Positions 26,553 through 38,596 of a DNA stretch of 64,000 bases are shown piece after piece. The notes beneath the pieces are model-generated. The model saw only the letters and a list, made by a program, of their open reading frames with translations, was not told where the DNA came from and did no database searches. This stretch comes from Gemmatimonadaceae bacterium. GTDB lineage: Bacteria > Gemmatimonadota > Gemmatimonadetes > Gemmatimonadales > Gemmatimonadaceae. The stretch is taken from NCBI GenBank assembly GCA_013817305.1, contig JACDCY010000003.1:21181-85180 (forward strand), written 5' to 3'. The position numbers were made by a program, and so were the translations under genes. The first letter of the stretch is position 1. Each line of letters starts with the position of its first letter.

Positions 26553-27829
26553 TTTGCGGGGCCTTGCAGCACCTGGATCGGCAGGTGCTCCGGGGTGAGG
26601 CTCGGCACTCCGGCGGGGTGCAGGAAGAACCCCTGCACCAGATGCACGCCGAGTTCTTTCAATATCGCCAGCTCTTCCGCGCGCTCCACGCCCTCGGCGA
26701 TGACCTGCGCGCCCTGATCGTTCGCGAATCCGATCATCGTCTCGACCAGGTTCTGCTTGATGAAATTCTCGTCGATGCAGTTGATGAGCGAGATGTCAAG
26801 CTTGATGAAGTCGGGTTCGAGGTTCGCGATGGATCCCAGCCCCGCGTATCCGCTGCCCGCGTCGTCCACGGCGAATCTGAATCCCGCGTCCCTGAACGCC
26901 TGCAGCCGGTTCCGGAACTTCGGATAATCCTTGATCGCGGTTCTCTCCGTGATCTCGATCACCACGCGGGTCGGGTCTGGTGCATCCAGCTCCTCCGGGC
27001 TGAAGGTCGGATCCGCGAAATCGCCTGGATCCACATTCAGAAATAGCAGCTCCCCGTTGTCGAACCGGCCGTGCATTCCCTCGATCGCACGGGACCGACA
27101 GATGCGGCTCAGCTCCCAGAGGAGATCGCCCCGGGCCGCCACCTCGAACATGACTTCGGGGCTGCGCATGCTGCGCATCACCCCGCGCGCGAGAGCCTCG
27201 TACCCGAACACCTCGCCCGTCTCCGCTACGACTATCGGGTGGTAGTCGACGTACACTCCCCGCGTCCGGATGCTCTCGCGCAGGTCTTCCAGCTTCTTCA
27301 CGGTCTCGCGGGCCTCGACGCTCTGCGAGGCAAGCACCGCCTGGCGCACGCCACGGTATATCTGGCGCTCGAGCCGGAATTTGGGATTCACCATCACGTG
27401 AGAGCGGCCGGCGTAAATGTCGAAGAGCGACGCGATGTCCTCTCCGTGCGCCGCTTCGATCCGCTCGGAGACGTGCTTCTGGAGCCCGCTGATGATCTCC
27501 GTGATCTGCTCGTCGCCGGCGGCCTCGAAGCCCGGCTCCGGAATGTGAAAGAAGACGAAGTCGTCGTCGTGCGCATAGCGGACCATCACCCGCGAAGACC
27601 GGAGGGGACTGTCGTGGAGGTACGCGCGCACCGCAGCCGCGGTCGTCGCCAGCACCGCGTCGAGCTTCTCCCAGCCGTATATCTCCTCGATCTTGGAGTA
27701 GCGGCTGAAGTTGAAGTAAAGGATCAGGAGCTCGCCTCGCTCCACGATCACCCGTCGCATGCTCTCGACGGCCGCCTGCAGAGTCGGGAGCCCGGTTACA
27801 CCATCATAAAGAAGGTGCTCGTGCTCCAC
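26504..27829 (-). CDS. Degenerate GGDEF - EAL cyclic-di-GMP phosphodiesterase
   Basis: 441 residues with a GTG start 1 nt after the response-regulator stop. The first 165 residues resemble a GGDEF fold (YDGVTGLPTL) but the active-site loop reads YAHDDDF (85-91), so cyclase activity is not expected. The EAL domain (about 185-425) keeps key residues: EALAR (211-215), FLNVDPGDF, VIEITERT, FAVDDAGSGYAGL, FIKLD, VIAEGVE, VQGFFLHP. It probably hydrolyses c-di-GMP. No membrane segment, so cytosolic; input probably comes from the linked receiver protein. Confidence 0.9.
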   Translation of the reverse strand: MEHEHLLYDGVTGLPTLQAAVESMRRVIVERGELLILYFNFSRYSKIEEIYGWEKLDAVLATTAAAVRAYLHDSPLRSSRVMVRYAHDDDFVFFHIPEPGFEAAGDEQITEIISGLQKHVSERIEAAHGEDIASLFDIYAGRSHVMVNPKFRLERQIYRGVRQAVLASQSVEARETVKKLEDLRESIRTRGVYVDYHPIVVAETGEVFGYEALARGVMRSMRSPEVMFEVAARGDLLWELSRICRSRAIEGMHGRFDNGELLFLNVDPGDFADPTFSPEELDAPDPTRVVIEITERTAIKDYPKFRNRLQAFRDAGFRFAVDDAGSGYAGLGSIANLEPDFIKLDISLINCIDENFIKQNLVETMIGFANDQGAQVIAEGVERAEELAILKELGVHLVQGFFLHPAGVPSLTPEHLPIQVLQGPANHAPKLGPDMSAIKSA

Positions 27830-27830
27830 G

Positions 27831-28229
27831 CTATCGCACCGGCGTCAGCATGCGGGCGTTTCGTTCCACGGTGTCGGCGAGCTTCGAAAGCTCGAATGGC
27901 TTCTCCACGAAATCGTCCGCGCCCGTCTGAATGGCCTGCCGCTTGTTGGTCCAGTCGTGAAGGGCCGTGACCATTATGACCCGGACCGGCCGCGCTGCGT
28001 CGGGATTCTGCTTCATCTCACGACAGACCTCCCACCCGTCCCTTCCCGGCATCATTACGTCGAGAAGAACTATCGAAGGGCGGTCGCGCTCGAATATCTC
28101 GAGGGCCTCCTCGCCACCGTAGGCAACGGTTATGGGGTAGCCGCGTGCCTCAAGATAGTCGCGAATGATATTCGCGTTGTCGTGGTTGTCGTCTACTACG
28201 AGAACGTGGGGAAGCGCTGTTTTGGTCAT
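27831..28229 (-). CDS. Single-domain response regulator (CheY-like receiver)
   Basis: 132 residues from the ATG at 28229, where the receiver fold begins (HVLVVDDNHDNANII). The acidic pair is D13-D14, the phospho-acceptor is D57 in VLLDVMMPGRDG, and the Thr and Lys switch residues sit in MVTALHD and FVEKPFEL. No output domain. It precedes the EAL gene by 1 nt, so it probably controls or acts with it. No histidine kinase is in this window. Confidence 0.93.
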   Translation of the reverse strand: MTKTALPHVLVVDDNHDNANIIRDYLEARGYPITVAYGGEEALEIFERDRPSIVLLDVMMPGRDGWEVCREMKQNPDAARPVRVIMVTALHDWTNKRQAIQTGADDFVEKPFELSKLADTVERNARMLTPVR

Positions 28230-28398
28230 TTTATGGGTGCACCCCTGCAGAAGGGGAAGGGGCAAGATGCAAGCCATTCAGGGCCTGAGCGTGCCTAATC
28301 CAGCGCTAAGAGCGTCCTACTTGCTGACACAAAGCCGGTGCTGCAACGTAGGGCTAGCTTATACATCTGTAGTCTGACCTTCTTGGAGCCAAGACCAC

Positions 28399-31215
28399 AT
28401 GCATCGGTTTCTCCCGTCCGTCGGGCGCGCGACCATTACGTCGCTCGCCCTGTCACTCGTCGCCCTGCTGCCGCTGGAGTCCGTAGCGCAGACGCGACCC
28501 GCTACCCGTCCCGCTGCGCGACCGGCGACCGCGGCCCGGCCTCAGGCGCGGCTCGTTACCACTGTTGAAGGAATCTCCGAGTACGTCCTTTCCAACGGAT
28601 TGAGAGTGCTCCTGGTCCCCGACCAGTCGAAGCCTACGATCACGGTCAACATCACTTACCTCGTCGGATCGCGGCACGAGGGCTATGGCGAGTCCGGCAT
28701 GGCGCACCTGCTCGAGCACCTCGTGTTCAAGGGCACGCCCAGGCACCCCAACATCCCGCAGGAGCTGACCGAGCATGGCTCGCGGCCGAATGGGACGACG
28801 TGGTACGACCGCACCAATTATTTCGAGACCGTTCCCGCAACCGACGTCAATCTGGATTGGGCACTCGATCTCGAAGCAGACCGCATGGTGAACAGCTTTA
28901 TCGCCAAGAAGGACCTGGAGAGCGAGTTCACCGTCGTGCGAAATGAGTTCGAGGGCGGAGAGAACAGCCCGTTCGGCGTCACGCTCCAGAGGACGATGTC
29001 GACCGCTTACATCTGGCATGGCTACGGCCGCTCCACGATCGGAAGCCGGTCCGACCTCGAGAACGTGCCGATCGAGCGGTTGCAGGCTTTTTATAGGAAG
29101 TACTACCAGCCCGACAACTCGGTTCTCGTCGTCGCCGGGAAGTTCGACCCGACCAAGACCCTGCGCCTGATCGAAACGAAGTTCGGCGGAATTCCGAAGC
29201 CGGTCCGGTCGCTAGCGAACGGCAATCTGCTGTACCCGACGTATACGGCCGAGCCCGTGCAGGACGGTGAGCGTGAGGTGACAGTTCGCCGGGTCGGCGA
29301 CCTCCAGCTGATACTCGCGGCGTACCATGTGCCCGCAGGCTCTCACCCGGATTTCGCCGCCGTTGAAGTACTGGGCTCGGTGCTCGGCGACAACCCGTCG
29401 GGCAGGCTGTACAAGGCGCTCGTGGACGCCAAGCTCGCGGCCAGCGTGGGCGCATTCGCGTTCCAGCTGAAAGAGCCGGGACTGCTCTTCAATTACGCGC
29501 AGCTCCGCACGGACCAGAGCCGTGACTCGGCCCGCTACGCCTTGACGTGGTCGCTCGACAACCTGGCTTCGCACCCGTTCACCGCCGAGGAAGTCACTCG
29601 CGCGAAGACGGATCTGCTCAGGGACGTTGAGCTGCTGCTCAACAACTCCGAGCGCGTGGGCGGCGAGCTCACCGAATGGGCGGCGATGGGTGACTGGCGC
29701 CTGCTGTTCCTGCACAGAGACCGGATCGAGAAGGTCACTCCGGCCGACGTGCAACGGGTTGCGGCTGCCTATCTAAAGCCCGCCAACAGAACGATCGGCA
29801 TGTTCCAGCCGACGCCGACGCCCGACCGCGCGACGATCCCGGCGGTTACGGACATCGCGGCGCTCATTGGCGACTACAAAGGTAGAGCCGCTGTCGCCGA
29901 AGGCGAGACATTCGATCCCTCGCCGAGCAACATCGATTCGAGGGTCACTCACTTCCGCCTGGCCAACGGCGCCGAAGTCACGCTGCTCCCGAAAGACACG
30001 CGCGGCGACCGGGTAGTGGCGCAGATTCTCCTGAGACAGGGCACGGAAGCGTCGCTGATGAACAAGTCGACGACTGCCTCGCTCGCCGTCGCGATGCTTT
30101 CGCGCGGCACCACCAGTCTCACGCGCGAGCAGGTGCAGGATTCGCTCAGCAAGCTGAAGGCGAATGTCAACATCCTAGGCAGCGGCAATAACGTGATTGC
30201 CCGGATCGAAACCACCCGGCCGAATCTTCTGCCGACTCTCGATCTCGTCGCGCAGCAGCTCCGCTCACCCCGCTTCGACGCGGGCGAGTTCGCCAAGCTC
30301 AAGCAGGAAAGGCTCGCCGGGATCGAAGCCGGGAAGTCGGAGCCCAACGTGCTGGCTTCGATCGCGCTCAATAGGCTGTTGAATCCGGTAGCGCCTGGCC
30401 ACCTTCTTTACGCGGCGTCGCCCGACGAGAGCATCGGGTACATCAACGCCGCGACGCTCGAAGAGGTCCGCCGCTTTCACGCCGAGTACCTGGGCGCAAG
30501 CCACGCCGACCTCGCGGTCGTCGGGGACTTCGACCCGGCGGAAACGCGCGACGCTCTGACGACGCTCTTTGGAAGCTGGAACAGCCCGCAGCCGTTCAGC
30601 AGGCTGGTGCGAGTGTACAGGGCAACGGATTCGGCCAGCACGTCGATTCTGACTCCCGACAAGGCGCAGGCGATCTACCTGTCCGCGCAGACGATCCAGC
30701 TCAGCGATGCTGATCCCGACTACCCGGCGATGTTGCTGGCGAACTACATGATGGGCGGCGGGTTCCTCAACTCCCGGCTAGCTACCCGACTGCGGCAGCG
30801 CGACGGACTAAGCTACGGCGTCGGCTCGGGCTTGTCCGCGCAGGCGTTGGACCAATACGCGATTTTCCAGGGCTTCGCCATCTACGCGCCCCAGAACGCG
30901 GACCGCGTGGTGACGGCGTTCCGGGAAGAGCTCGACCGTGCGGTGAGCGACGGGTTCACGCAGGCCGAGGTGGGCGCGGCCAAGGCCGGTTACGTGCAGT
31001 CGCGGTCGCAGGCGCGGGCAAACGATTCCGAGCTGCTCGGCATGCTCGTGGACCGCAGATTCGCAGGCAGGACGATGACGTACGACGCGAAGCTCGACTC
31101 TGATCTGGCCGCGCTTACCGCGGCGCAGGTCAACGCGGCGATCCGGAAGTACCTCGACCCGAGCAAGATGATCGTGGTTCGCGCTGGAGACTGGAACAAG
31201 GCCGCGACGCCGTAG
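28399..31215 (+). CDS. M16-family zinc metallopeptidase, two-lobed
   Basis: 938 residues with a signal peptide (about 1-30, ending SVAQ) then a Thr/Arg/Pro/Ala-rich linker. The inverted zinc motif HLLEH is at 103-107 (H103, E106, H107) and the third ligand is E183 in RNEFEGGEN, exactly 76 residues on as in pitrilysins. A second M16 pair without the motif fills residues about 500-930, as in periplasmic PqqL-type enzymes. It probably degrades peptides in the periplasm. A strong bidirectional terminator follows. Confidence 0.95.
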   Translation: MHRFLPSVGRATITSLALSLVALLPLESVAQTRPATRPAARPATAARPQARLVTTVEGISEYVLSNGLRVLLVPDQSKPTITVNITYLVGSRHEGYGESGMAHLLEHLVFKGTPRHPNIPQELTEHGSRPNGTTWYDRTNYFETVPATDVNLDWALDLEADRMVNSFIAKKDLESEFTVVRNEFEGGENSPFGVTLQRTMSTAYIWHGYGRSTIGSRSDLENVPIERLQAFYRKYYQPDNSVLVVAGKFDPTKTLRLIETKFGGIPKPVRSLANGNLLYPTYTAEPVQDGEREVTVRRVGDLQLILAAYHVPAGSHPDFAAVEVLGSVLGDNPSGRLYKALVDAKLAASVGAFAFQLKEPGLLFNYAQLRTDQSRDSARYALTWSLDNLASHPFTAEEVTRAKTDLLRDVELLLNNSERVGGELTEWAAMGDWRLLFLHRDRIEKVTPADVQRVAAAYLKPANRTIGMFQPTPTPDRATIPAVTDIAALIGDYKGRAAVAEGETFDPSPSNIDSRVTHFRLANGAEVTLLPKDTRGDRVVAQILLRQGTEASLMNKSTTASLAVAMLSRGTTSLTREQVQDSLSKLKANVNILGSGNNVIARIETTRPNLLPTLDLVAQQLRSPRFDAGEFAKLKQERLAGIEAGKSEPNVLASIALNRLLNPVAPGHLLYAASPDESIGYINAATLEEVRRFHAEYLGASHADLAVVGDFDPAETRDALTTLFGSWNSPQPFSRLVRVYRATDSASTSILTPDKAQAIYLSAQTIQLSDADPDYPAMLLANYMMGGGFLNSRLATRLRQRDGLSYGVGSGLSAQALDQYAIFQGFAIYAPQNADRVVTAFREELDRAVSDGFTQAEVGAAKAGYVQSRSQARANDSELLGMLVDRRFAGRTMTYDAKLDSDLAALTAAQVNAAIRKYLDPSKMIVVRAGDWNKAATP

Positions 31216-31235
31216 CACGTCGACCGGGTTCCGCT

Positions 31236-31314
31236 GAAAAACGAGAAGGGGTGGGTTTGCTGGGGCTACGCTTCGCTAAGACGCCCCTGCAAACCAACCC
31301 CTTCTCGTTTTTTC
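31236..31314. terminator. Long bidirectional terminator between the M16 gene and atpC
   Basis: A long stem pairs AAAACGAGAAGGGGTGGGTT-type sequence (from 31237) with its complement ending at 31313, a near-perfect arm of about 30 bp with a loop of about 15 nt. T runs flank both strands. It can stop transcription from the M16 gene (+) and from the atp operon (-). Confidence 0.92.
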
Positions 31315-31378
31315 ATCAGCTTCCATCCGAAGCCAACCGCGCGCGTCGTTCAGCGTCTCGGTGCTCGCCTCGCGCTTA

Positions 31379-31633
31379 CTACAGTGCGGTGGCTTTTTCC
31401 GTGACGACGCGGACGTTGTTGTCCTCGACCTGAAGAAATCCGCCGTCAACCGTGAACCGCTTCCCGCCCGAGCTCGCGCCCTCGAGCCGTAGCTCGCCGT
31501 TGCCGAGCAGCGTCACCATCGGCGCGTGGCCGGTGAGTATGCCCAGCGAGCCGTCGAACGCGGGCGCGACGACCGAGGTCGCCTCACCTTCGAACAGCAG
31601 GGCCTCCGGGGAGATGACCGAGACTTTTAACAT
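31379..31633 (-). CDS. atpC: ATP synthase F1 epsilon subunit, short form
   Basis: 84 residues beginning LKVSVISPEALLFEGEA, with GILTGHAPMVTLL and VDGGFLQVEDNNVRVV, which is the complete N-terminal beta-sandwich. The C-terminal two-helix domain (about 45-50 residues in most bacteria), which can block rotation, is absent. The ORF simply ends, and no helical continuation appears in the next 60 bases before the terminator. The beta-sandwich alone should still link gamma to the c-ring. It is the last gene of the atpAGDC run. Confidence 0.92.
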   Translation of the reverse strand: MLKVSVISPEALLFEGEATSVVAPAFDGSLGILTGHAPMVTLLGNGELRLEGASSGGKRFTVDGGFLQVEDNNVRVVTEKATAL

Positions 31634-31642
31634 CTGCGTCCG

Positions 31643-33100
<1,458 letters not shown>

Positions 33101-33976
33101 TTATCCCTGTAAGCCCGCGGCACCGCCGACGATCTCGGCGATCTCCTGGGTGATCTGCGCCTGACGGGCGCGGTTGAATGTCCTGCGTAGTCCGTTGATC
33201 ATCTCGCTCGCGTTCTCGGTGGCGTTCTTCATCGCCGTCCGGCGCGCGCCCTGCTCGCCCGCGTTCGACTCCGCCAGCGCGCGGTACACCGTGTTGCGCA
33301 CGTACAGCGGGAGCAGCTCGCCGAGTATGGCTTCCGCGGATGGATACAGTAGATAGTCGCGCTGCATTCCCTGTTCCGCGCCCTCCCGGGACGGCGGCTG
33401 CACCGGCAGCACCTGCTCCGAGACGGGCGGCGTCGACATCGCCGAATTGAACTTGGCGTACACGACGTACACCGCGTCCAGGCGCCCGGCCGCGAAATCA
33501 TCCATCACCACATCGGAGAGCGATGCCGCATCCGCTGAAGTCGGCTTGTCCGTGATGTCCGTGCGGCTCGTCTTCACTTCGCGGCCGATGTACTTGAAGT
33601 AGCCGAGTCCCTTTCGCCCGACCACGTGCAACTCGGTCTCGGTGCCCGCGCCTTCCAGGCGGGTGATGAGACCGCGCGCTTCCTTGATCAGGTTCGCGTT
33701 GAAGCCGCCGGCCAGTCCGCGATTCGAGGTCACGAGCAAAATCGCCGCGCGCTTGACGGTCTCCGGTTGCCTGAGCAGCGGGAATCTGTCCGCGACGTCG
33801 GACGAGTACACGCTCGAGATGACCTCGCGCAGCACCAGCGCGTACGGCCGCGCGGCGTGCACGCGATCCTGGGCGCGCTTCATCTTGGACGTCGCGACCA
33901 TCTCCATCGTGCGCGTGATCTTGCGCGTGTTCTCGACGGATTTGATCCGGCCCTTTAGCTCGCGGCCCTTAGCCAC
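33101..33976 (-). CDS. atpG: ATP synthase F1 gamma subunit
   Basis: 291 residues. The N-terminal helix (KGRELKGRIKSVENTRKITR, MVATSKMKRAQDRV) and C-terminal helix (ENASEMINGLRRTFNRARQA, QITQEIAEIVGGAAGL) form the rotor shaft, and the middle Rossmann-like part has VTSNRGLAGGFNANL. Length is normal. It transmits rotation between the c-ring and the alpha/beta head. Confidence 0.97.
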   Translation of the reverse strand: MAKGRELKGRIKSVENTRKITRTMEMVATSKMKRAQDRVHAARPYALVLREVISSVYSSDVADRFPLLRQPETVKRAAILLVTSNRGLAGGFNANLIKEARGLITRLEGAGTETELHVVGRKGLGYFKYIGREVKTSRTDITDKPTSADAASLSDVVMDDFAAGRLDAVYVVYAKFNSAMSTPPVSEQVLPVQPPSREGAEQGMQRDYLLYPSAEAILGELLPLYVRNTVYRALAESNAGEQGARRTAMKNATENASEMINGLRRTFNRARQAQITQEIAEIVGGAAGLQG

Positions 33977-34011
33977 GGAGAACTGTTCCTGGATTACGGA
34001 GAACGGTCGAG

Positions 34012-35595
<1,584 letters not shown>

Positions 35596-35658
35596 GACGG
35601 TTTTGATCTGGGTGGTCGAAGCCGGGCCGTAATCGGGCGATCGGCAGGGTGTCGGAGG

Positions 35659-35695
35659 GCTTGTGAAAAATATCACAAGCTCAAGGGTGATTCAA
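35659..35695 (-). promoter_or_regulatory. atp operon promoter overlapped by a CRP/FNR-type palindrome
   Basis: On the minus strand TTGAAT (35695-35690), a 17-nt spacer and TATTTT (35672-35667) form a good sigma-70 promoter about 70 nt upstream of atpA. The -10 is the centre of an 8-bp perfect palindrome, GCTTGTGA-N6-TCACAAGC (35659-35680). It contains TGTGA-N6-TCACA, the exact consensus of E. coli CRP. A regulator bound here would cover the -10 and act as a repressor. Confidence 0.6.
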
Positions 35696-35750
35696 GTTGC
35701 CTGCAATGGGGGGCTAGTGGGGTCAATTCCGCTGACAGTTGCTCCGATTG

Positions 35751-35930
35751 CGGATTGAGGACTGTGCGGCCTCAGGACTAACGGCCATCGAGGATCGGCG
35801 ATTCAGTGAGGACTGCGGAGAGAGGCATGACACCCGTCCCTCTTACCCTGTGTTCCGCCCATCCTCAGTTCTCACTCAATCGCCGATCCTCGATGGCCGT
35901 TGGTCCTGAGGCCGCAAAGTCCTCAATCCG
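35751..35930. repeat. 180-bp inverted-repeat element with 65-bp arms
   Basis: The left arm (35751-35815) and right arm (35866-35930) are reverse complements at 61 of 65 positions, around a 50-bp spacer. They share cores such as GCGGCCTCAGGAC and ACGGCCATCGAGGATCGG. It fills the gene-free gap between the SpoIID-like gene and atpA, where nothing else but the atp promoter is seen. Arm length and identity suggest a MITE-like or other palindromic intergenic repeat. It carries no protein. Confidence 0.85.
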
Positions 35931-35961
35931 AAGTCGCCAACAAGTGGTTCAACCCATAACC

Positions 35962-37317
35962 CTAATAAGCCCGAATGAGCTCTACGCCCGTATAGTAGTG
36001 CGCCAAAATCTCCGGGAATTCCTTCCCCGCTCGCGCCATCAGCACCGCCCCGACCTGCGCCATCCCCGTCCCGTGGCCGAATCCGCCACCGTAAACCCGG
36101 AACGACCCGGGAACCGGCGCTCCTCCCTGGATCACCGGCTCCACGAAAAACAGCGTGCTGGGAAGGTTCACGAAAGCCCCCGCGGGGTTCACGTATTTCA
36201 GGGCCTGGCGAATCACCCCCATCGACGCCGGGAAAGATCCTGAATCGGTGACGAATTCGAGCGAGATGATCCGGCCGGACGGACCACGCTGCAGGACCTT
36301 CAGCTCTCGCACGAGCCCGACGTTGCGCTTGGCGAAAGTCGAGATCATCGAGCTCAGCTCCTGGGGCGTCCACTCCACTACCCACCGATGGTATCGCGGG
36401 CGGTCGGGATCGAACGGCGTCGGCGGCTTTCTGAAATCCGTTATGTAGGGCGCCGTCTTGAACGCCTCCAGGCTCGCGACAAACGTCGGCCCCGCCGTTG
36501 GCGGCATGTCCGGCACCCCGCGCATGTAAGCAACCGGATTCTCGGCGAACGATTCTTCGTTGTCCCCGGTGTGCCCCCCGGAGGTAGACGAATACCGCGC
36601 GAGGATCAGCTTCCCGTCCCGGCGCGCTACCAGCCCGCGCGTTGCATCGACGGCGGCGGTAGAAACGGGGTGGTGAGCAGCGACACCTCCGTACACCTGA
36701 TCGTCGACCGTGGCCCGCAGATCGTAACCGTCCGCTGCCCTGCGCCCCAGATACGCCACGGTGTACGTGCGCGCGGCGATCGCCTGAACTTTCTGCGCTT
36801 CGACTTCGGGGAACACGTTCGGGCCAAGCTCCCGGGGCACCACGCCGTACAGATACTGCTCGATTAGAACCGCATTGATTCCGGCCAGAGATCCGGCTGA
36901 ATTCCGCCGGACCTCGGCAGTACCCATGTACGGCTGGCCATTGATCGTGACTGCGGGGCTCGTCGTGGAGGCGACGCACACCGGACCCACGGACTCGATC
37001 GACGATCCCCCGATGCGAACGCGATAGCCCGCGGAACTGCCGGATCCGGCGCTCGTCACTACCGCCGCTCCATTCGATCCCGGGCCGAGAATGCGACCGG
37101 TCGCACATTCCGAAACGACGAAGCTTCCCGAACCACCGATCGCGACGCTGTCCGCGGCTTGGACGACGCCTATCCGCACCAATGCAGCCCCGCTGGGCTG
37201 CGGCTCCGGCTGCGGCTGCGGCGACGGATCGGGGAAGGGCGCGACGGGGCCTCGCGGCGAGCACGCGGCCGCTCCCAGCAGGAAAGCGAGAGCGATACAG
37301 CGGGGGATACGAACCAT
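35962..37317 (-). CDS. SpoIID/LytB-domain lipoprotein
   Basis: 451 residues from the ATG at 37317 (AGGAG 9 nt upstream); it gives a lipoprotein signal (CIALAFLLGAAACS). A Pro/Gln spacer (about 25-40) leads to the SpoIID domain (about 190-440; LYGVVPRELGPNVFPEVEAQ, VQAIAARTYTVAYLGRR, DLRATVDDQVYGGVA, SSTSGGHTGDNEESF, GFGHGTGMAQVGA). SpoIID is a lytic transglycosylase of glycan strands in spore formers. Homologues in non-sporulating bacteria probably act on peptidoglycan in division or remodelling. Catalytic Glu candidate lies in VPRELGP. Confidence 0.92.
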   Translation of the reverse strand: MVRIPRCIALAFLLGAAACSPRGPVAPFPDPSPQPQPEPQPSGAALVRIGVVQAADSVAIGGSGSFVVSECATGRILGPGSNGAAVVTSAGSGSSAGYRVRIGGSSIESVGPVCVASTTSPAVTINGQPYMGTAEVRRNSAGSLAGINAVLIEQYLYGVVPRELGPNVFPEVEAQKVQAIAARTYTVAYLGRRAADGYDLRATVDDQVYGGVAAHHPVSTAAVDATRGLVARRDGKLILARYSSTSGGHTGDNEESFAENPVAYMRGVPDMPPTAGPTFVASLEAFKTAPYITDFRKPPTPFDPDRPRYHRWVVEWTPQELSSMISTFAKRNVGLVRELKVLQRGPSGRIISLEFVTDSGSFPASMGVIRQALKYVNPAGAFVNLPSTLFFVEPVIQGGAPVPGSFRVYGGGFGHGTGMAQVGAVLMARAGKEFPEILAHYYTGVELIRAY

Positions 37318-37405
37318 CGAGCGGCTCCTCATGGTGGCGGCTGGAAAGGGTGCGGCGGCGGGTTTTTGATCACGCATACGGCACGGTCCGTACCGACTGT
37401 AGAAA

Positions 37406-37858
37406 ATGGCAACAGGCGTCAAGGATCTGAAGCTCTGGCAGGAAGCCGTTGCGCTCGCCGGCGACGTTCTGCGCGCCGCGCGCCAGCATGCCCGGAAGGA
37501 GCTGCCATGGTTCATGGACGAGCTGGCCGCGTCCGCCATTTCGGTGGCGACCAGCGTCGCCGACGGCTACAGCCGCGGCGACGCGCTGGATCAGCAGCGG
37601 GTGTTCGAGCAGGCGCGCCGGTCGCTCGTGGGGTTCGAGACCCATCTCGCCGTCGCGAAGCAAGCCGGCGCGCTGGCGCCGGATGCCTTGGCCGGTCTCG
37701 CGTCGCGCGCGGCGACGGTCAGCAGATTGCTGGCGGGCTTCCTGACCTTCATCGAGCGGCAGAAGGCCGCGGAGGTCGACGAAGGCTCCCGACGCATCTC
37801 ACCGGCGGCTGCGACCTCGCCCCTGCGAAAAACGCTCGACGAGATCTACTGTGCGTAG
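37406..37858 (+). CDS. Four-helix bundle protein (23S rRNA intervening-sequence type)
   Basis: 150 residues fitting the TIGR02436 four-helix family (VKDLKLWQEAVALAGDVLRA, SAISVATSVADGYSR, RVFEQARRSLVGFETHLAVA). Some relatives are encoded within rRNA insertions, others are free-standing as here, and some act with reverse transcriptases. No such element is nearby. The last 60 nt overlap the end of the convergent AraC-type gene. Function unknown. Confidence 0.85.
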   Translation: MATGVKDLKLWQEAVALAGDVLRAARQHARKELPWFMDELAASAISVATSVADGYSRGDALDQQRVFEQARRSLVGFETHLAVAKQAGALAPDALAGLASRAATVSRLLAGFLTFIERQKAAEVDEGSRRISPAAATSPLRKTLDEIYCA

Positions 37859-38596
37859 CCGGGACAGCGAAGCCGGCCGGGTGCCGACGATGCGCTGGGA
37901 TGTGCTCGACAGGTGGGACGACGAAGCGAAGCCCAGGACCGCGGCCACGTCGCGCACGTCGTAACCGGGATTCTTCGCGAGCTCCGCGGCCGCGATCAGG
38001 CGGACGAGATCGATGACGCGCTTGAGGTTGGGCGCGCCGGCGGTCGAGAACACGCGGCTGAGATGCTCCCGGCTCAGCCCGACAGCGTCCGCGATGTCGC
38101 CGGTCCGGACCGGACGCCCCGCCTGGCCAACGATGATCCGCCAGACGGCGTGCTGCCGCTCGTCGCTCAGGCCGATCGGCGGCGGCGGATTCGAGAGCGC
38201 CGCCGAGAACCTGGCGGTGAACGTTCTAGGCTGCACGAGCTCGCGGGCGACGGAATCATCCACCCCCTCCACCAGGACGTCCGCAAACTCCAGTGCCGCG
38301 GCCCGCGCGAGCGCCGGCCCGTCGGCGGAGCGCAATGGGAGTAGCCCGAAAAAGGGCGCGCTCGGATACTCGAGCGCGAGCCCGGCAAGCTTCCAGAGGT
38401 CATCGGCAGGCGACGCGAGATCGACGATCGCGGCATCGACCAGGTTGAGGCGAAACGCATTCTCCATTTCGCCAGCAGTTCGAGCCACCAGTATCCGCGT
38501 GCGCCGCTTGGGAAATGCCGACCGCACGAAGGCCCGCGCCCTGTCGCGAACAGCGTGCACTACGACGGTGGGAGCCAGCGTCGCGGCAACTAGCAT
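37799..38596 (-). CDS. AraC-type HTH regulator with receiver-like N-terminus
   Basis: 265 residues from the ATG at 38596, which shares a base with the stop of the ABC ATPase (TGATG). The N-terminal 125 residues look like a receiver fold (RILVARTAGEMENAF, DAAIVDLASPADDLWKL) without a clear phospho-acceptor. The C-terminal AraC domain (about 145-250) has two helix-turn-helix units (TGDIADAVGLSREHLSRVFS and VRDVAAVLGFASSSHLSS). Probable DNA-binding regulator; target unknown. Confidence 0.85.
   Translation of the reverse strand: MLVAATLAPTVVVHAVRDRARAFVRSAFPKRRTRILVARTAGEMENAFRLNLVDAAIVDLASPADDLWKLAGLALEYPSAPFFGLLPLRSADGPALARAAALEFADVLVEGVDDSVARELVQPRTFTARFSAALSNPPPPIGLSDERQHAVWRIIVGQAGRPVRTGDIADAVGLSREHLSRVFSTAGAPNLKRVIDLVRLIAAAELAKNPGYDVRDVAAVLGFASSSHLSSTSQRIVGTRPASLSRLRTVDLVERFSQGRGRSRR

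Noticed and set aside
35876..37264. Alternative minus-strand frame of 462 codons over the SpoIID-like gene
   Set aside because: The other frame has a lipobox, a ribosome site and the full SpoIID domain; this one has no recognisable motif.
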